A stretch of DNA of 40,685 bases from Ignavibacteria bacterium (GCA_016873775.1 VGWC01000016.1:1-40685); one strand, 5' to 3'. Shown: positions 1 through 8,979, numbered from the stretch's first letter. The notes: generated by a model from the letters alone, not told the origin. Program-made: numbers and translations.

Positions 1-658
1 ACACTAATTCCGAAGTCACCGACGCGCGAAGAGAATGTTTGCCTTTCATTTCAGGCGCGGTAAAACCTTTCGTTCCTTTCTCGACAAGAAATCCGCGCAC
101 AACGCCATTCAATTTTGCCCACACGACTGCAACGTCTGAAATCGTTCCATTCGTAATCCACATCTTCGCTCCGTTTAACACATATCCGCTCGAAGTTTCT
201 TCGGCGCGTGTAATCATCCCGCCGGGATTAGAACCAAAATCCGGTTCCGTCAATCCGAAGCAACCGATTTTTTTTCCGCTTGCAAGTTGTGGAAGCCATT
301 TCATTTTTTGTTCTTCGTTCCCGTACGCAAAAATCGGATACATCACCAAACCGCTTTGTACAGAAGCGAAACTTCGTATTCCGCTATCGCCGCGTTCAAG
401 TTCTTGTGTCATCAATCCGTACGCAACGTTGTTTAATTCCGAACCGCCATATTTTTGCGGAAGTGTGGGACCGAACATTCCCAACTCCGCCATTTTCGGA
501 ACGAGTTCGAGCGGGAATTTTCCTTCGCGGCAATGTTTTTCAATAATCGGAAGAACGTTATCATCAACAAATTCGCGAACAGTATCGCGTACGAGAATTT
601 CTTCCGGCGAGAGCAAACTTTCGATGTTATAGTAATCAACGGGTTTTGTTTTGGGCAT
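1..658 (-). CDS. Acyl-CoA dehydrogenase, glutaryl-CoA dehydrogenase-like (N-terminal part, runs off left edge)
   Basis: FAD-dependent oxidation of an acyl-CoA thioester; the closest style is the glutaryl-CoA dehydrogenase branch. The 219 visible residues start at the ATG at 658 (MPKTKPVDYYN) and stay open to the window edge. An N-terminal helical domain (RDTVREFVDDNVLP, residues ~25-38) is followed by the flavin/substrate motif FGLTEPDFGSNPGGM near residue 135 and the beta-domain stretch MWITNG. The C-terminal domain with the catalytic glutamate lies outside the window, so substrate cannot be fixed. It is the last visible gene of the leftward series and is separated by about 105 bp from the gene upstream of it. 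Family assignment is firm; the glutaryl specificity is inference from motif resemblance only. Confidence 0.88.
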   Translation of the reverse strand, partial: MPKTKPVDYYNIESLLSPEEILVRDTVREFVDDNVLPIIEKHCREGKFPLELVPKMAELGMFGPTLPQKYGGSELNNVAYGLMTQELERGDSGIRSFASVQSGLVMYPIFAYGNEEQKMKWLPQLASGKKIGCFGLTEPDFGSNPGGMITRAEETSSGYVLNGAKMWITNGTISDVAVVWAKLNGVVRGFLVEKGTKGFTAPEMKGKHSLRASVTSELV

Positions 659-763
659 AAACAATTTTCAAGGTGAGTAAATTTTGGAGGCAAAAATTAC
701 AAAAAAGGGGACTGAAGGAAAAGGTTTGCGATGAAAAAAAATTATTTCCCAGGTTGCGAACAA

Positions 764-2104
764 CTATGTACGAAACCACGAATGGATGACATCCGTAAAT
801 TTTGCCGCGGCGGATGAATACGGGTCAATTTCATTATGAATAAAAATATCGCCTATATACAACCGTGCTTCATTCCACGATTGCATCGCGTTGAGAGTAT
901 CAATCGCTTTCTGATATTCCGCTTCACTCCTCCGAAAAATTTTCTTCGTGAATTTTTTTTGCATTCGTTCACTCATGGTTGAACGAATATCTTTTCTTGA
1001 AGTGATAACATTTTCTTCCTTTCGTTCTACATCCTGTTTCGTTTCAAACAGTGGTCCGTGATGTTGTTGCTCTTTTGTATCTCTTGCAGAAAAATCTCCT
1101 GATGATTCGATTTGAACAGACTCTTCTTCCCTGGGAATGTTTTTTTCTTCCAAAGGAAAATATATAGGCGACGACGGTTTCTTAAGTAATGCAAGCACCT
1201 CTTCTTCTGTTGGAGCCATAGAAGATAACGCATCGTCGAATTCGCTGCTTTCGGCTTCTTGCGGAGTAATTTCTTCTTTGTTTTGAAATGGAGTTATAGC
1301 ATCTGAAGCAACAGGTGAATTTTGCGCGAACAAACTTCCTTTGGTCGAAAAAATATGTTCGAGAATGTTTTGAACATCTTTTTCCGTTACCGGGTCCCAA
1401 TTGTTTGCATCCATATTTTTTTGAACCTGTTCGGCAACAGAATTCATTTTTTTATCTTCAAAAAATTTCTGTGCCGCTTGAACAGGAATCGTTTCTACAC
1501 CAACGGAGGAACCGCAGTTGAAATACCTGAAAATCGGTTTCATTATTGTTACTATCTCGCGCGGGGTTCTTCGTTGAAAATATTCTTTGTCGAGATTGTG
1601 TAATAAGAGTTCGAGTTCGGTTTTCGTGAATTGCGCCATTTTCGTTTCTTCAACAACGCGTTCCACGATGCGAACAATATAATCGTATTCGGAAAATCCT
1701 TTCAACATTTCGAGCATGGTAGTCGAAGATATTTTTTCGCTGTTATTGAACACAAAACTACGGAGAGTCCACTGCGGACGCACAAGATAATTGAGCATCA
1801 AATGAATTCCATCATCGAGCGAATGTAAAAACTCCTTCCGCGGAAAAGAATAATTGAGCACCAGCACAGATTGCAGTTCATTTTTTATTGTACGCATCGT
1901 TGCAGGTGCATACGAAAATTTACTCTGCGATACTGTTTGCTTCCATTCACGCGCAAATTTTTCTTCCACGCCGAGGCGAAAATAATATTGAATACTTGAA
2001 GGAATATCCGCTACTAAAATTTCACGCAATGTTATTTTCCCTCGCGAGCCAATAGTACGCGCATGAATTATTACCGTAAGTCGTTCGAGTTCTTGGTCAA
2101 ACAT
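764..2104 (-). CDS. Conserved-looking protein of unknown function, 446 aa
   Basis: I do not recognise this protein. No signal peptide or membrane segment is visible. The first ~250 residues look folded and mostly helical (for example TMLEMLKGFSEYDYIVRIV and TELELLLHNLDKEYFQRR). Residues ~260-385 are low-complexity, acidic and Glu/Ser/Pro-rich, a likely disordered linker. The last ~60 residues form another helical, basic-then-amphipathic segment ending KFTDVIHSWFRT. The start is ATG at 2104. It lies 72 bp downstream of the S23 gene on the same strand, and that gap is filled with word-like repeat sequence. Without the S23 gene it would sit directly behind the large TPR gene, which may be its original operon partner. 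Cytoplasmic location is inferred from the lack of export signals. Confidence 0.7.
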   Translation of the reverse strand: MFDQELERLTVIIHARTIGSRGKITLREILVADIPSSIQYYFRLGVEEKFAREWKQTVSQSKFSYAPATMRTIKNELQSVLVLNYSFPRKEFLHSLDDGIHLMLNYLVRPQWTLRSFVFNNSEKISSTTMLEMLKGFSEYDYIVRIVERVVEETKMAQFTKTELELLLHNLDKEYFQRRTPREIVTIMKPIFRYFNCGSSVGVETIPVQAAQKFFEDKKMNSVAEQVQKNMDANNWDPVTEKDVQNILEHIFSTKGSLFAQNSPVASDAITPFQNKEEITPQEAESSEFDDALSSMAPTEEEVLALLKKPSSPIYFPLEEKNIPREEESVQIESSGDFSARDTKEQQHHGPLFETKQDVERKEENVITSRKDIRSTMSERMQKKFTKKIFRRSEAEYQKAIDTLNAMQSWNEARLYIGDIFIHNEIDPYSSAAAKFTDVIHSWFRT

Positions 2105-2118
2105 AGTAGTATAAAAGT

Positions 2119-2175
2119 ATAAAGTTCAAAAATCAAATGTCAAATAAATTTCAAATTCCTAAAATCCAAAACTGA
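2119..2175. repeat. Word-like repeat downstream of S23 gene
   Basis: The plus strand reads AAAGTTCAAA, then CAAATGTCAAAT, then AAATTTCAAATT, followed by a CCTAAAATCCAAAAC segment. The same three words occur in a different order and opposite orientation at 2537-2577, on the other side of the S23 gene. It fills the gap between the S23 stop (2177) and the next start (2104). Confidence 0.7.
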
Positions 2176-2176
2176 A

Positions 2177-2551
2177 CTATAATTTCTTTTTCAAAATGAT
2201 GGAAGAAAAAATCAGAGTGAGTTCGTGCGATTCTTTCCATAATGTTCTGCATTCGTCTTTTTTTGTTGGGTTTGCTTTAGCAATCATTCTTAACCAATGC
2301 ATTGTTTCTTTCGACTCTTTTTTGCATAAAGCGATTTTGTGATAAAAATCTTTTTTCGATTCAGCTCCATCGGCTTCCATATAATTTGCGCCGATACTTG
2401 TTGCAGAACGAACCACTTGATTTATCAATGGTTTATTCACCGATGTTTCCGGAATTGCCAAAACAAATTCAATAATATCTTCTCCAAATTTTGCTGTGCG
2501 TTCAGCTAAATCATATTTCTTTTCTTTAGAACTTTGGATTTGATTTGACAT
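2177..2551 (-). CDS. S23 / four-helix-bundle protein
   Basis: Belongs to the small four-helix-bundle family first seen as open frames in intervening sequences of 23S rRNA genes; the Avd accessory protein of diversity-generating retroelements has the same fold. The 124-aa length is typical. Family hallmarks are visible: PLINQVVRSATSIGANYMEA at residues ~40-60 and KKDFYHKIALCKKESKETMH at ~66-85, followed by a last helix ending in a lysine tail. No reverse transcriptase, template repeat or rRNA gene is nearby, so neither classic context applies. Its molecular role is unknown. The gene sits between two genes of the same strand, with repeat words on both sides, and its start codon (2551) lies inside the upstream repeat, so its first codons are repeat-derived. 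It looks like an inserted cassette. Confidence 0.9.
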   Translation of the reverse strand: MSNQIQSSKEKKYDLAERTAKFGEDIIEFVLAIPETSVNKPLINQVVRSATSIGANYMEADGAESKKDFYHKIALCKKESKETMHWLRMIAKANPTKKDECRTLWKESHELTLIFSSIILKKKL

Positions 2552-2577
2552 TTGAACTTTGTAATTTGAAATTTATC
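2537..2577. repeat. Word-like repeat upstream of S23 gene, inverted relative to the downstream copy
   Basis: Read on the minus strand this is AAATTTCAAATT, ACAAAGTTCAAA, ATGTCAAATC, running into the S23 start codon. It contains the words of the 2119-2175 copy in permuted order and opposite orientation. It occupies the whole 30-bp gap between the stop of the TPR gene (2582) and the S23 start. Confidence 0.7.
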
Positions 2578-2581
2578 AACA

Positions 2582-5500
2582 TTACTTCTTCATCAAATTG
2601 TTTACGCGATCAATTTCTTTTTTTGCCGACGCTTTAAACATTGCATCAATACCGTTTCTATCAATGATTTGTTGATACATAGCAATGGCATTATCAAATT
2701 TAGAAAGTTGTTCATACGATTGTCCCGCCATATACAACGCTGTCGCCGTCCAATCAATTTTGGTTTTCTTTATTACGAGATACGGCACTTTTAAAAATTC
2801 CAAAATCGCTTGCTGATAATCGCCTTTGTAAAAATACGCTTCTCCGATGTCGTAGCGCACTTCCGCTTCAATGTCGCTTCCGTAATCGTCAAGCAATTTT
2901 TGAAAATGTACCACCGCTTGGTCATAATATTCGAGCCGCGTGAACAAAACGCCGATGGTGATTTTTTTGCTCAACACAGATTCATCGTTTGGAAATGCAG
3001 CAATAAAATCTCTCGTTGCTTTCAATGCGGCATCATATAAACGCAGCGATTGAAACGCTTCAATCAGATTACTCATCGCCAACGGTAGAATGTCGCTTGC
3101 TTTTTCTTGATACGCCAATACGCGTTGATACAACGAAATCGCGGAATCAAATTGCTCTTTATTGTACGCAATATTCCCGAGAGAAAGAATTGCACGCGGA
3201 ATAACATCAACATCTGAAGAAATTGCAACGACACGGCGATACATTTTCTCAGCTGAATCCGGTTTTTCTTGCGCTTCAAAAATTTTTCCTCGCCAATACA
3301 ACGCACGAGCAATTGTTTCATCATTCATTTTCTTTGCAAGAATTCCATCCAAAATTTTCGACGAAGTTTGCAAATTACTTTGTCGCATAAAATATCGCGC
3401 GCGTTCTATTTCCAGCGAAGCGATTGTTATGCTGTCATTCGCGTACGATTTTTTGAACTCATCAAACAACGGGTTTGCACCGAGTAAATTTTCCGAACGC
3501 AGTTTCGCGACGATAATTTTCTCTTGATAATATTTTTTCAACGAGTCGTTCTGAGCATTTTTTTTCAACTCCTCAAATTGCCTAATCGCTTCAACGTATT
3601 GCTCTGTTTCAAAAAGCAAATCAGCGATATTTTTTTCTGCATTTCCCGTGGTTCCGAGTGCACTTGCTTGACGAAAATACGCAGCAGCAAGTTCTGAATT
3701 TCCTTCGCTCTTTTCCAAATTTCCCAACGCGAAAAACACTTGCGCGGCATTGGTTGAATAATGATCGAGCGAAAGCGCGTACAAATAATGTTCGCGCGCT
3801 TTGGTTACATTATTCTCAGTGAAAAAAATCGCGGCAATTTTTTGGTGCAATGAAAATGTATGGCGTTCTGAAAATAAATTCCGTCCTTGTTCGTCAAGCA
3901 TTGTCTGCAAAAGGATAACCGCTTCGTTATGTTGCTTTTGCAAAAACAACGCTTCAACTTCCAAACTCTCTGCACTCGCTGCATACTTTGTATAGTAAAA
4001 CTGTTCCCGAAGATTTCTGAACAATTCTTCGGCGTTATTTTCTGAAGAAAGGTTTTGTTCTTGCAGCAGTATAGTTCCTAACTCAAAATTCGCTTGAGCG
4101 GAAAATTTTCCATTGAAATATTTTTGCAATTCTTTCTTCCAAATCAATTTCGCAGAATCGCTATTTGCATTCGTCTTAAAAATCTTTCCTAAACGAAACA
4201 ACGCTTCTTCCGCGCTTTCGGTTGAGAGAAATTGTTCTGCAATTTGAAAATATGTTTTCTTCGCTGTATCAATTTGTCCACTTTGTTCAAATGCTTTTGC
4301 TAACGAAAGAATGACTTCATCTTTTCCCGGAATCATCGGAAACGAAACGAGAAGATTTTCAACAACAAGCGGTAATTCTTGAATGGAAATTGTTTTCTTC
4401 CGTAATTGAAAACGAGCATACGCCGCTTCATTTGCAAACCGATGTGCAGGAAATTGTTTCAGAAATTCTTCATACAATGAAATTGCATTATTGTTCTCCT
4501 CAACAAATTCCACGCTCTTTGCTCTAAAAAACATTGCTTCCGCTTTTTTATCGCTCGCAAGTTCGCTCTTCAGTGCAGTTTCAAATTGTTGCGCCGCGGC
4601 AGAATAATTTTTGAAATCGTTGAAATAAATTTCGCCGAGATGGAACGCAACATCTCCTTTGTTTCCTCCGCTTATTGCATCACCAACAAGCAACGCAAGT
4701 TTTTCTACCGCAATTCGATAATCTTTTTGCAAATATATCTGTATGTATTTCGCTCGCTGTTCCGCGCTGTCAATCAACCCGCTCGAAGGGAATTGTTTTT
4801 TTGACGAAGAATATTTTTCGACTGCTTTTTCATATTCACGTAACGAATCATCACAAACCGCAATAGCAAACGAAACATCATCGGAGAACGTGTGTTGAGG
4901 AAATTTTTCTTCAAACAATGAAAAAAATCGCCGCGCTTCTTCATAATGTTCCGTGTGTTCCAATAAAACTTTTCCTGCGCGGAATAAAGCGACCGGAGAA
5001 TTGATGGTGTCTTTACAGAGCGTTGCGAGTTGTTCGTATGCATTTGCAGAGAGAGCGAAATCGTTGTTTGCTTCCGCGCTTGCAGCAAAATGAAACAACG
5101 CACTTTTTTTCAGCGAAGCATTTTCCGTATGCAATGCTTGTTGAAAATATTCTTTCCCTTTGGAAAACTTTTTTGCATTGGATGACGCAATTCCCGCTTG
5201 AATCAAAACGTTCGCTCGCAATTCACTCAAAGGAAATTTTTGCAAGAATTGTTCGTAGTAATGAAGCGCATTCGTTTCATCGTTCAGAGAAAGAAAACAA
5301 TTTCCAATTTCAAACGTTGCTTGTTCTCCAATGGTGAACGAATCTCTCACCGCTTTCTTAAACATTTCAATCGCATCGAGAAATTTTTCTTGTTGCTGTA
5401 ATAATTTCCCAATTTCAAAATTGGCTTCATTTACGTTTTGCGTTTCAGAAAATTTTTCAAGAGCACGACGAAATGTTCTCTCTGCATCATCGAATCGTGC

Positions 5501-6178
5501 AACGCGAAGATAGAGTTTTCCAAGCGCAATCGTTGCTTCACATTGCGTTGATTTATCTGTGCTTTCCTTCGCAAGTTTTTCCAATTCGTTTTGCGCAGAA
5601 GAAATATTTCCTTCCTCCATCGAAACGGAAATCAAACGCAATTTTGCTTTCGGAAAAATTTTTGCCGTTGAAAATTCGCGTGTGATGGCTTTCAAAACAC
5701 GTTTTTCATTTTCTCCATCGTTCGTTTTTTTGTAACAATCGCTCGCTCTGAACAATGCATCGGGAACGCTTGCATCATTCGGGAAAAAAACTTTGAGACG
5801 CTCGTACGCATTTGCCGCCTCTTTGAAATTACTGACACGCTCGAATATTTCTGCAACGTACATCCACGCTTGCGGCGCTTTGGGATTGGTTGAATAACTC
5901 AATGCAAAATTTTGAAACGTCGAACGCGCTTCATCGAATTGTTTCAGTTGCGTTTGAATTTGGCCGATATAAAATTTTGATTCGATTGCATTTGCCGATG
6001 AGGAATATTTTTCTGCAAAACGTTGAAACTGTTCAAGCGCGAGGTCGTAACTTTTGTCCTCATACAATTTTACTGCAAATTTGAATTCGGCATTCTCTTG
6101 CGCATCTTGAGTTCGCGCGAGCGTAGCAATGCAAAGTATCGTGAATAAAAAGCGAATTGAATGAGTGAATCTTTTCAT
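2582..6178 (-). CDS. Giant secreted tetratricopeptide-repeat protein
   Basis: A scaffold-type protein of about 1,198 aa made almost wholly of TPR motifs, of the YbgF/BamD-like kind (for example LALEQFQRFAEKYSSSANAI, AISLYQRVLAYQEKAS, YDQAVVHFQKLLDDYGSDIE). Roughly 25-30 helix pairs can be followed from residue ~30 to the C-terminus. I place the start at ATG 6178 (MKRFTHSIRFLF), which gives a clean signal peptide; the longer frame to 6223 would begin with TTG and put 15 residues before it. The protein should therefore be periplasmic or outer-membrane associated. In this lineage such proteins are common and mostly uncharacterised; a role in envelope assembly or gliding/secretion is only a guess. 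The gene is followed after 30 bp by the S23 cassette. Confidence 0.88.
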   Translation of the reverse strand: MKRFTHSIRFLFTILCIATLARTQDAQENAEFKFAVKLYEDKSYDLALEQFQRFAEKYSSSANAIESKFYIGQIQTQLKQFDEARSTFQNFALSYSTNPKAPQAWMYVAEIFERVSNFKEAANAYERLKVFFPNDASVPDALFRASDCYKKTNDGENEKRVLKAITREFSTAKIFPKAKLRLISVSMEEGNISSAQNELEKLAKESTDKSTQCEATIALGKLYLRVARFDDAERTFRRALEKFSETQNVNEANFEIGKLLQQQEKFLDAIEMFKKAVRDSFTIGEQATFEIGNCFLSLNDETNALHYYEQFLQKFPLSELRANVLIQAGIASSNAKKFSKGKEYFQQALHTENASLKKSALFHFAASAEANNDFALSANAYEQLATLCKDTINSPVALFRAGKVLLEHTEHYEEARRFFSLFEEKFPQHTFSDDVSFAIAVCDDSLREYEKAVEKYSSSKKQFPSSGLIDSAEQRAKYIQIYLQKDYRIAVEKLALLVGDAISGGNKGDVAFHLGEIYFNDFKNYSAAAQQFETALKSELASDKKAEAMFFRAKSVEFVEENNNAISLYEEFLKQFPAHRFANEAAYARFQLRKKTISIQELPLVVENLLVSFPMIPGKDEVILSLAKAFEQSGQIDTAKKTYFQIAEQFLSTESAEEALFRLGKIFKTNANSDSAKLIWKKELQKYFNGKFSAQANFELGTILLQEQNLSSENNAEELFRNLREQFYYTKYAASAESLEVEALFLQKQHNEAVILLQTMLDEQGRNLFSERHTFSLHQKIAAIFFTENNVTKAREHYLYALSLDHYSTNAAQVFFALGNLEKSEGNSELAAAYFRQASALGTTGNAEKNIADLLFETEQYVEAIRQFEELKKNAQNDSLKKYYQEKIIVAKLRSENLLGANPLFDEFKKSYANDSITIASLEIERARYFMRQSNLQTSSKILDGILAKKMNDETIARALYWRGKIFEAQEKPDSAEKMYRRVVAISSDVDVIPRAILSLGNIAYNKEQFDSAISLYQRVLAYQEKASDILPLAMSNLIEAFQSLRLYDAALKATRDFIAAFPNDESVLSKKITIGVLFTRLEYYDQAVVHFQKLLDDYGSDIEAEVRYDIGEAYFYKGDYQQAILEFLKVPYLVIKKTKIDWTATALYMAGQSYEQLSKFDNAIAMYQQIIDRNGIDAMFKASAKKEIDRVNNLMKK

Positions 6179-6424
6179 AAAAGCAAGGGCAAATTTACTT
6201 AAAATATTTATTGCCGAAAACAAGCACGCTACAATTACCTTTTGTTGTTTCGTTTGAACATCGTGTTTGGAGTTCTTCTTAAATACTCAAATTGTGGTAT
6301 TGCATCTTAAAATTTATTCGTATAACTTGAAAGTGTAATTTTATATACCAATGACAATTTTCATTTAAGAAACAAATCCACGTCGTCTCTCGTTCGATAA
6401 AATCGGACAACGAGGAAGAATAAC

Positions 6425-7114
6425 CTACAATGATCTATCCTCTATCACTTGATTGCTGAACAGAACGACCATCATCACATAAAACAAACTCAACGGTTGC
6501 TTCGTGAACGTAAAGGTGAACATTTGATTGTTTGTATCGTTGAAAACACGAATTGTGGTATCGGTTCCACCGGAAAAACTGATTTTCAATTCGAGTGGCA
6601 TTTGAAAAAATCCTGTATTCGTTTGCGTTTGCTTCGTAATGTATTTCGCTTGCCAAACGCTTCCGCCGAGTGAAGAAATTCCGTACGAATTTTGATACAC
6701 GGGATGATTTGGTGATTTTACCCATTGATTAAAAAACCAATCGAGGTTTTGTCCTGTCGCTTCATTCATTTTTTGCATAAATGCATCCGTAGTCGCAAAC
6801 TTATACTTAAATCGAGCAGTATCCGTTGCATACGAATTTATTGCAGAAAAGAATAATAAATCACCCAATGTATATCGCAATATGTGAAGCACGCACGCGC
6901 CTTTGTTGTACGTAACGGCAGTATTAAAAAGCACAGCCACCGATGGAGTATAATCCGCCCACGACGGATTATACATCGCCCATCCGGGATTCGGCTGTAA
7001 ATATCCGTTCGCGTCGTTGTTAATGTCGTTTTTGTATGCTGAATATTGTCCCAGAAGTTTGTTCGAACAGAATATTTTTTTTCTTGAGAAATTGTAAAAA
7101 TTCTTTGACATCAT
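6425..7114 (-). pseudogene. C-terminal remnant of a secreted M1-family aminopeptidase
   Basis: Residues ~27-205 match the part of M1 (gluzincin) metallopeptidases that follows the active site: YKNDINNDANGYLQPNPGW, TAVTYNKGACVLHILRYTLG, NLDWFFNQWVKSPNHPVYQ, and a beta-sandwich end (PLELKISFSGGTDTTIRVF). The catalytic HEXXH and the zinc-ligand glutamate should lie upstream but are absent; the first ~25 residues (MMSKNFYNFSRKKIF) look like unrelated sequence read through the break. The last ~20 residues also diverge from the expected ending, suggesting a second frame disturbance. The upstream 340 bp hold no recognisable M1 N-terminus. I read this as a decayed fragment that is unlikely to be enzymatically active. 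Whether it is translated cannot be seen. Confidence 0.75.
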
Positions 7115-7458
7115 TCGAGTACGATTCGAGTGTGTTTTAAGAAAGATTTTTTTCTAAAGAAATATGTTGACAAAAAGAATGAAGAAGGGGAAATGCGGAA
7201 TCTGCAGCGGATTCGTTTTGAGTTTTTCGAATGTTCTTCGTTGTTGGCAAAACAGCTCTGTTACGCCATTGCCGGTTCTTGACCCGTCATTACATTTTAT
7301 CTTGGCGTAACAACTCCGGGTGGTGGAGAAATGGTATCGCGAACGCAGAATATTTCATAAGAATTTAAAATAGAAAAGAATGTATTAAGAAGAATAGATA
7401 CTTGTGCAGGCATAGTACCTCATATCTGCGCCTGCACAATGAAGCGCGGTTCAACGCA
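7115..7458. other. Gene-free stretch behind a T9SS gene
   Basis: No convincing coding sequence on either strand. It holds a terminator-like hairpin (7402-7439) and a 9-bp inverted repeat (GTTACGCCA at 7260-7268, TGGCGTAAC at 7303-7311). It probably contains the site where the N-terminal part of the M1 peptidase gene was lost. Confidence 0.5.
7402..7439 (-). terminator. Hairpin downstream of T9SS cargo gene
   Basis: A perfect 10-bp inverted repeat (TTGTGCAGGC at 7402-7411, GCCTGCACAA at 7430-7439) with an 18-nt loop lies 20 bp past the stop codon of the T9SS gene. Read on the minus strand it is followed by a pyrimidine-rich GTATCTATTCTTCTT rather than a pure T-run, so it is a plausible but weak intrinsic terminator. 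Confidence 0.5.
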
Positions 7459-8979
7459 CTATTTAAGTAAAAGCATTTTCTGTGTTCGAACGTTGTTTCC
7501 GACTTGCAAGCGGTAGAAATACACGCCACTCGGAATATCATTTGCGTTCCAAGGAATATTGTACGTTCCTGCTGCCAGTTTTTCGTTCACAAGTGTAGCG
7601 ATTTCTTTCCCAAGAACATCATATACTTTTAAGGAAACAAATCGGAAATCCAAAATCTGAAACCTGAAATTTGTTGTCGGATTAAACGGGTTCGGATAAT
7701 TTTGGTACAGAATAAAATCATTCGGCGTAGAAGTAAAATTCTCGCGAACATTATCAATTCCGCCCGCAAGAAATTCTCCGGTTTCAATATCTATAATTGC
7801 GTGGAAGTACAACGAAGTTCCATCTGATAACAACGCTTCATATTCACCAACCCAAACTACTTTTGTTGTATCCTGCGGATATATCCAAACAAAATTTCCG
7901 CCGAACAGTCTTCGGGAAACAACATTATACAGTTGACGAAATTCTTCCCCGCCATTATGCTCTACTACCCACATTGCGCTATCGCTATCAATAAAATTTT
8001 CCGGTATCGGTCGCGAATTTTGCGGAAACGGCGGTGGATTGGTTGTATCTACCATCATAAAGAACGACGATGCAAACACTGTTGTATAGAATTGCAATGT
8101 TGGCGAGAAAAACATATACATCCATCCAAACGAAGTACCGTCTAAATTTATCGTATCTCCATCTGATTGCGCAAATACATATCGTAACTGTTGGTCAGAA
8201 GCGTACTGTGATGCAAGAGTTTTCGCAGTATCAACAAACCCGGTTGCCGTTGTTAAATAAAATAATTGTCGCAATGTCATATTGACTCCATCGCGATTAT
8301 CTCCTTGAATCACGATACTATCCTGCACCCCGTCGTTATTCTCGTCGTAAAAACCGATGTAGTCGTCAAAGGGATCTAATTCACCGTCACCGTTTGCATC
8401 TTTTGCGCAAACGGGCCAATACGTTCCATCACGAAGATAATACGTAGTATACTCTCCCGTTGAATTGGTAATAACAACTGAACTGCGAGCATTTCCATAA
8501 TCTGAAAACAACGGTTTATCTAACAATGCAATAAATGCGCCCGAAACTTCACCTGCGTACGATACAATTCCCTTCACGACAAATTGCCCATGTTCCTGAG
8601 AAGTTGTATAATTTAATACGTACGGCATTGCCAACATTTCACCATTCAAACTACGCGCTCCTATTACAATCCATACATAATCCGTGTTCGCAGTGTGCGT
8701 TACTTCGATTGATATTGTTTGAAGATTTCCGCTGTACGTAACATTTCCCAACGTAATGGAATCTAGGGGGTCATGCGCAAGTAAATTTATCGGCAGTTGC
8801 AAATCGCCGAAGCGAGTATTCGTATCAATAGGCGATGAAAAGTTAAAACTTACGATTGTGGATAGTTGCACTTCTTGTTCGCCATCCACAGGGGTAGATG
8901 ACGTTATAACAAACTGCGCTTGCGTTTGTAAAGAAAATACAATAAAGAGAGTGAATATAAAATTCAATATTCGAAACAT
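7459..8979 (-). CDS. Secreted T9SS cargo protein with Ig-like domain and sorting domain
   Basis: An exported protein of about 506 aa of unknown activity. The start is placed at ATG 8979 (MFRILNFIFTLFIVFSLQTQ), which makes a normal signal peptide; the frame stays open 36 codons further without sense. After the signal comes a Big_5/SbsA-type Ig-like domain (STPVDGEQEVQLSTIVSFNF), then a Ca-binding dockerin/EF-hand-like loop pair (DANGDGELDPFDDY, DENNDGVQDS) and a beta-rich region. The last ~85 residues are a T9SS type A sorting domain (YQNYPNPFNPTT, VSLKVYDVLGKEIATL, SGVYFYRLQVG, QKMLLLK). The protein should therefore pass the outer membrane by type IX secretion and be anchored or released there. 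Codons between NPFNP and VSLKV consist of an interspersed repeat word (7636-7673). Confidence 0.88.
   Translation of the reverse strand: MFRILNFIFTLFIVFSLQTQAQFVITSSTPVDGEQEVQLSTIVSFNFSSPIDTNTRFGDLQLPINLLAHDPLDSITLGNVTYSGNLQTISIEVTHTANTDYVWIVIGARSLNGEMLAMPYVLNYTTSQEHGQFVVKGIVSYAGEVSGAFIALLDKPLFSDYGNARSSVVITNSTGEYTTYYLRDGTYWPVCAKDANGDGELDPFDDYIGFYDENNDGVQDSIVIQGDNRDGVNMTLRQLFYLTTATGFVDTAKTLASQYASDQQLRYVFAQSDGDTINLDGTSFGWMYMFFSPTLQFYTTVFASSFFMMVDTTNPPPFPQNSRPIPENFIDSDSAMWVVEHNGGEEFRQLYNVVSRRLFGGNFVWIYPQDTTKVVWVGEYEALLSDGTSLYFHAIIDIETGEFLAGGIDNVRENFTSTPNDFILYQNYPNPFNPTTNFRFQILDFRFVSLKVYDVLGKEIATLVNEKLAAGTYNIPWNANDIPSGVYFYRLQVGNNVRTQKMLLLK
7636..7673. repeat. Repeat word inside the T9SS sorting-domain coding sequence
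   Basis: The plus strand reads AAACAAATCGGAAATCC then AAAATCTGAAACCTGAAATT, a tandem of near-identical GAAAT/TGAAA words. On the minus strand it encodes FRFQILDFRFVS. The segment AAACAAATCGGAAAT matches 34235-34249 (AAACAAATCAGAAAT, one mismatch), which is not sorting-domain coding sequence. Confidence 0.65.

Noticed and set aside
39-632. A 197-codon open frame on the plus strand at the left edge
   Set aside because: It is antisense to the acyl-CoA dehydrogenase frame, which carries clear family motifs; the plus-strand translation has no recognisable features.
2177-2551. S23 protein as the Avd protein of a diversity-generating retroelement
   Set aside because: No reverse transcriptase and no template/variable repeat pair in the window; the 124-aa protein fits generic S23 proteins better.
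6386-6418. Terminator after the M1 remnant (CTCGTT...AACGAG)
   Set aside because: The stem has a 3-nt bulge and no T-run follows on the minus strand.
7260-7311. Insertion-sequence terminal repeats (GTTACGCCA/TGGCGTAAC)
   Set aside because: Only 34 bp between the arms and no transposase sequence; at most a small hairpin or deletion scar.
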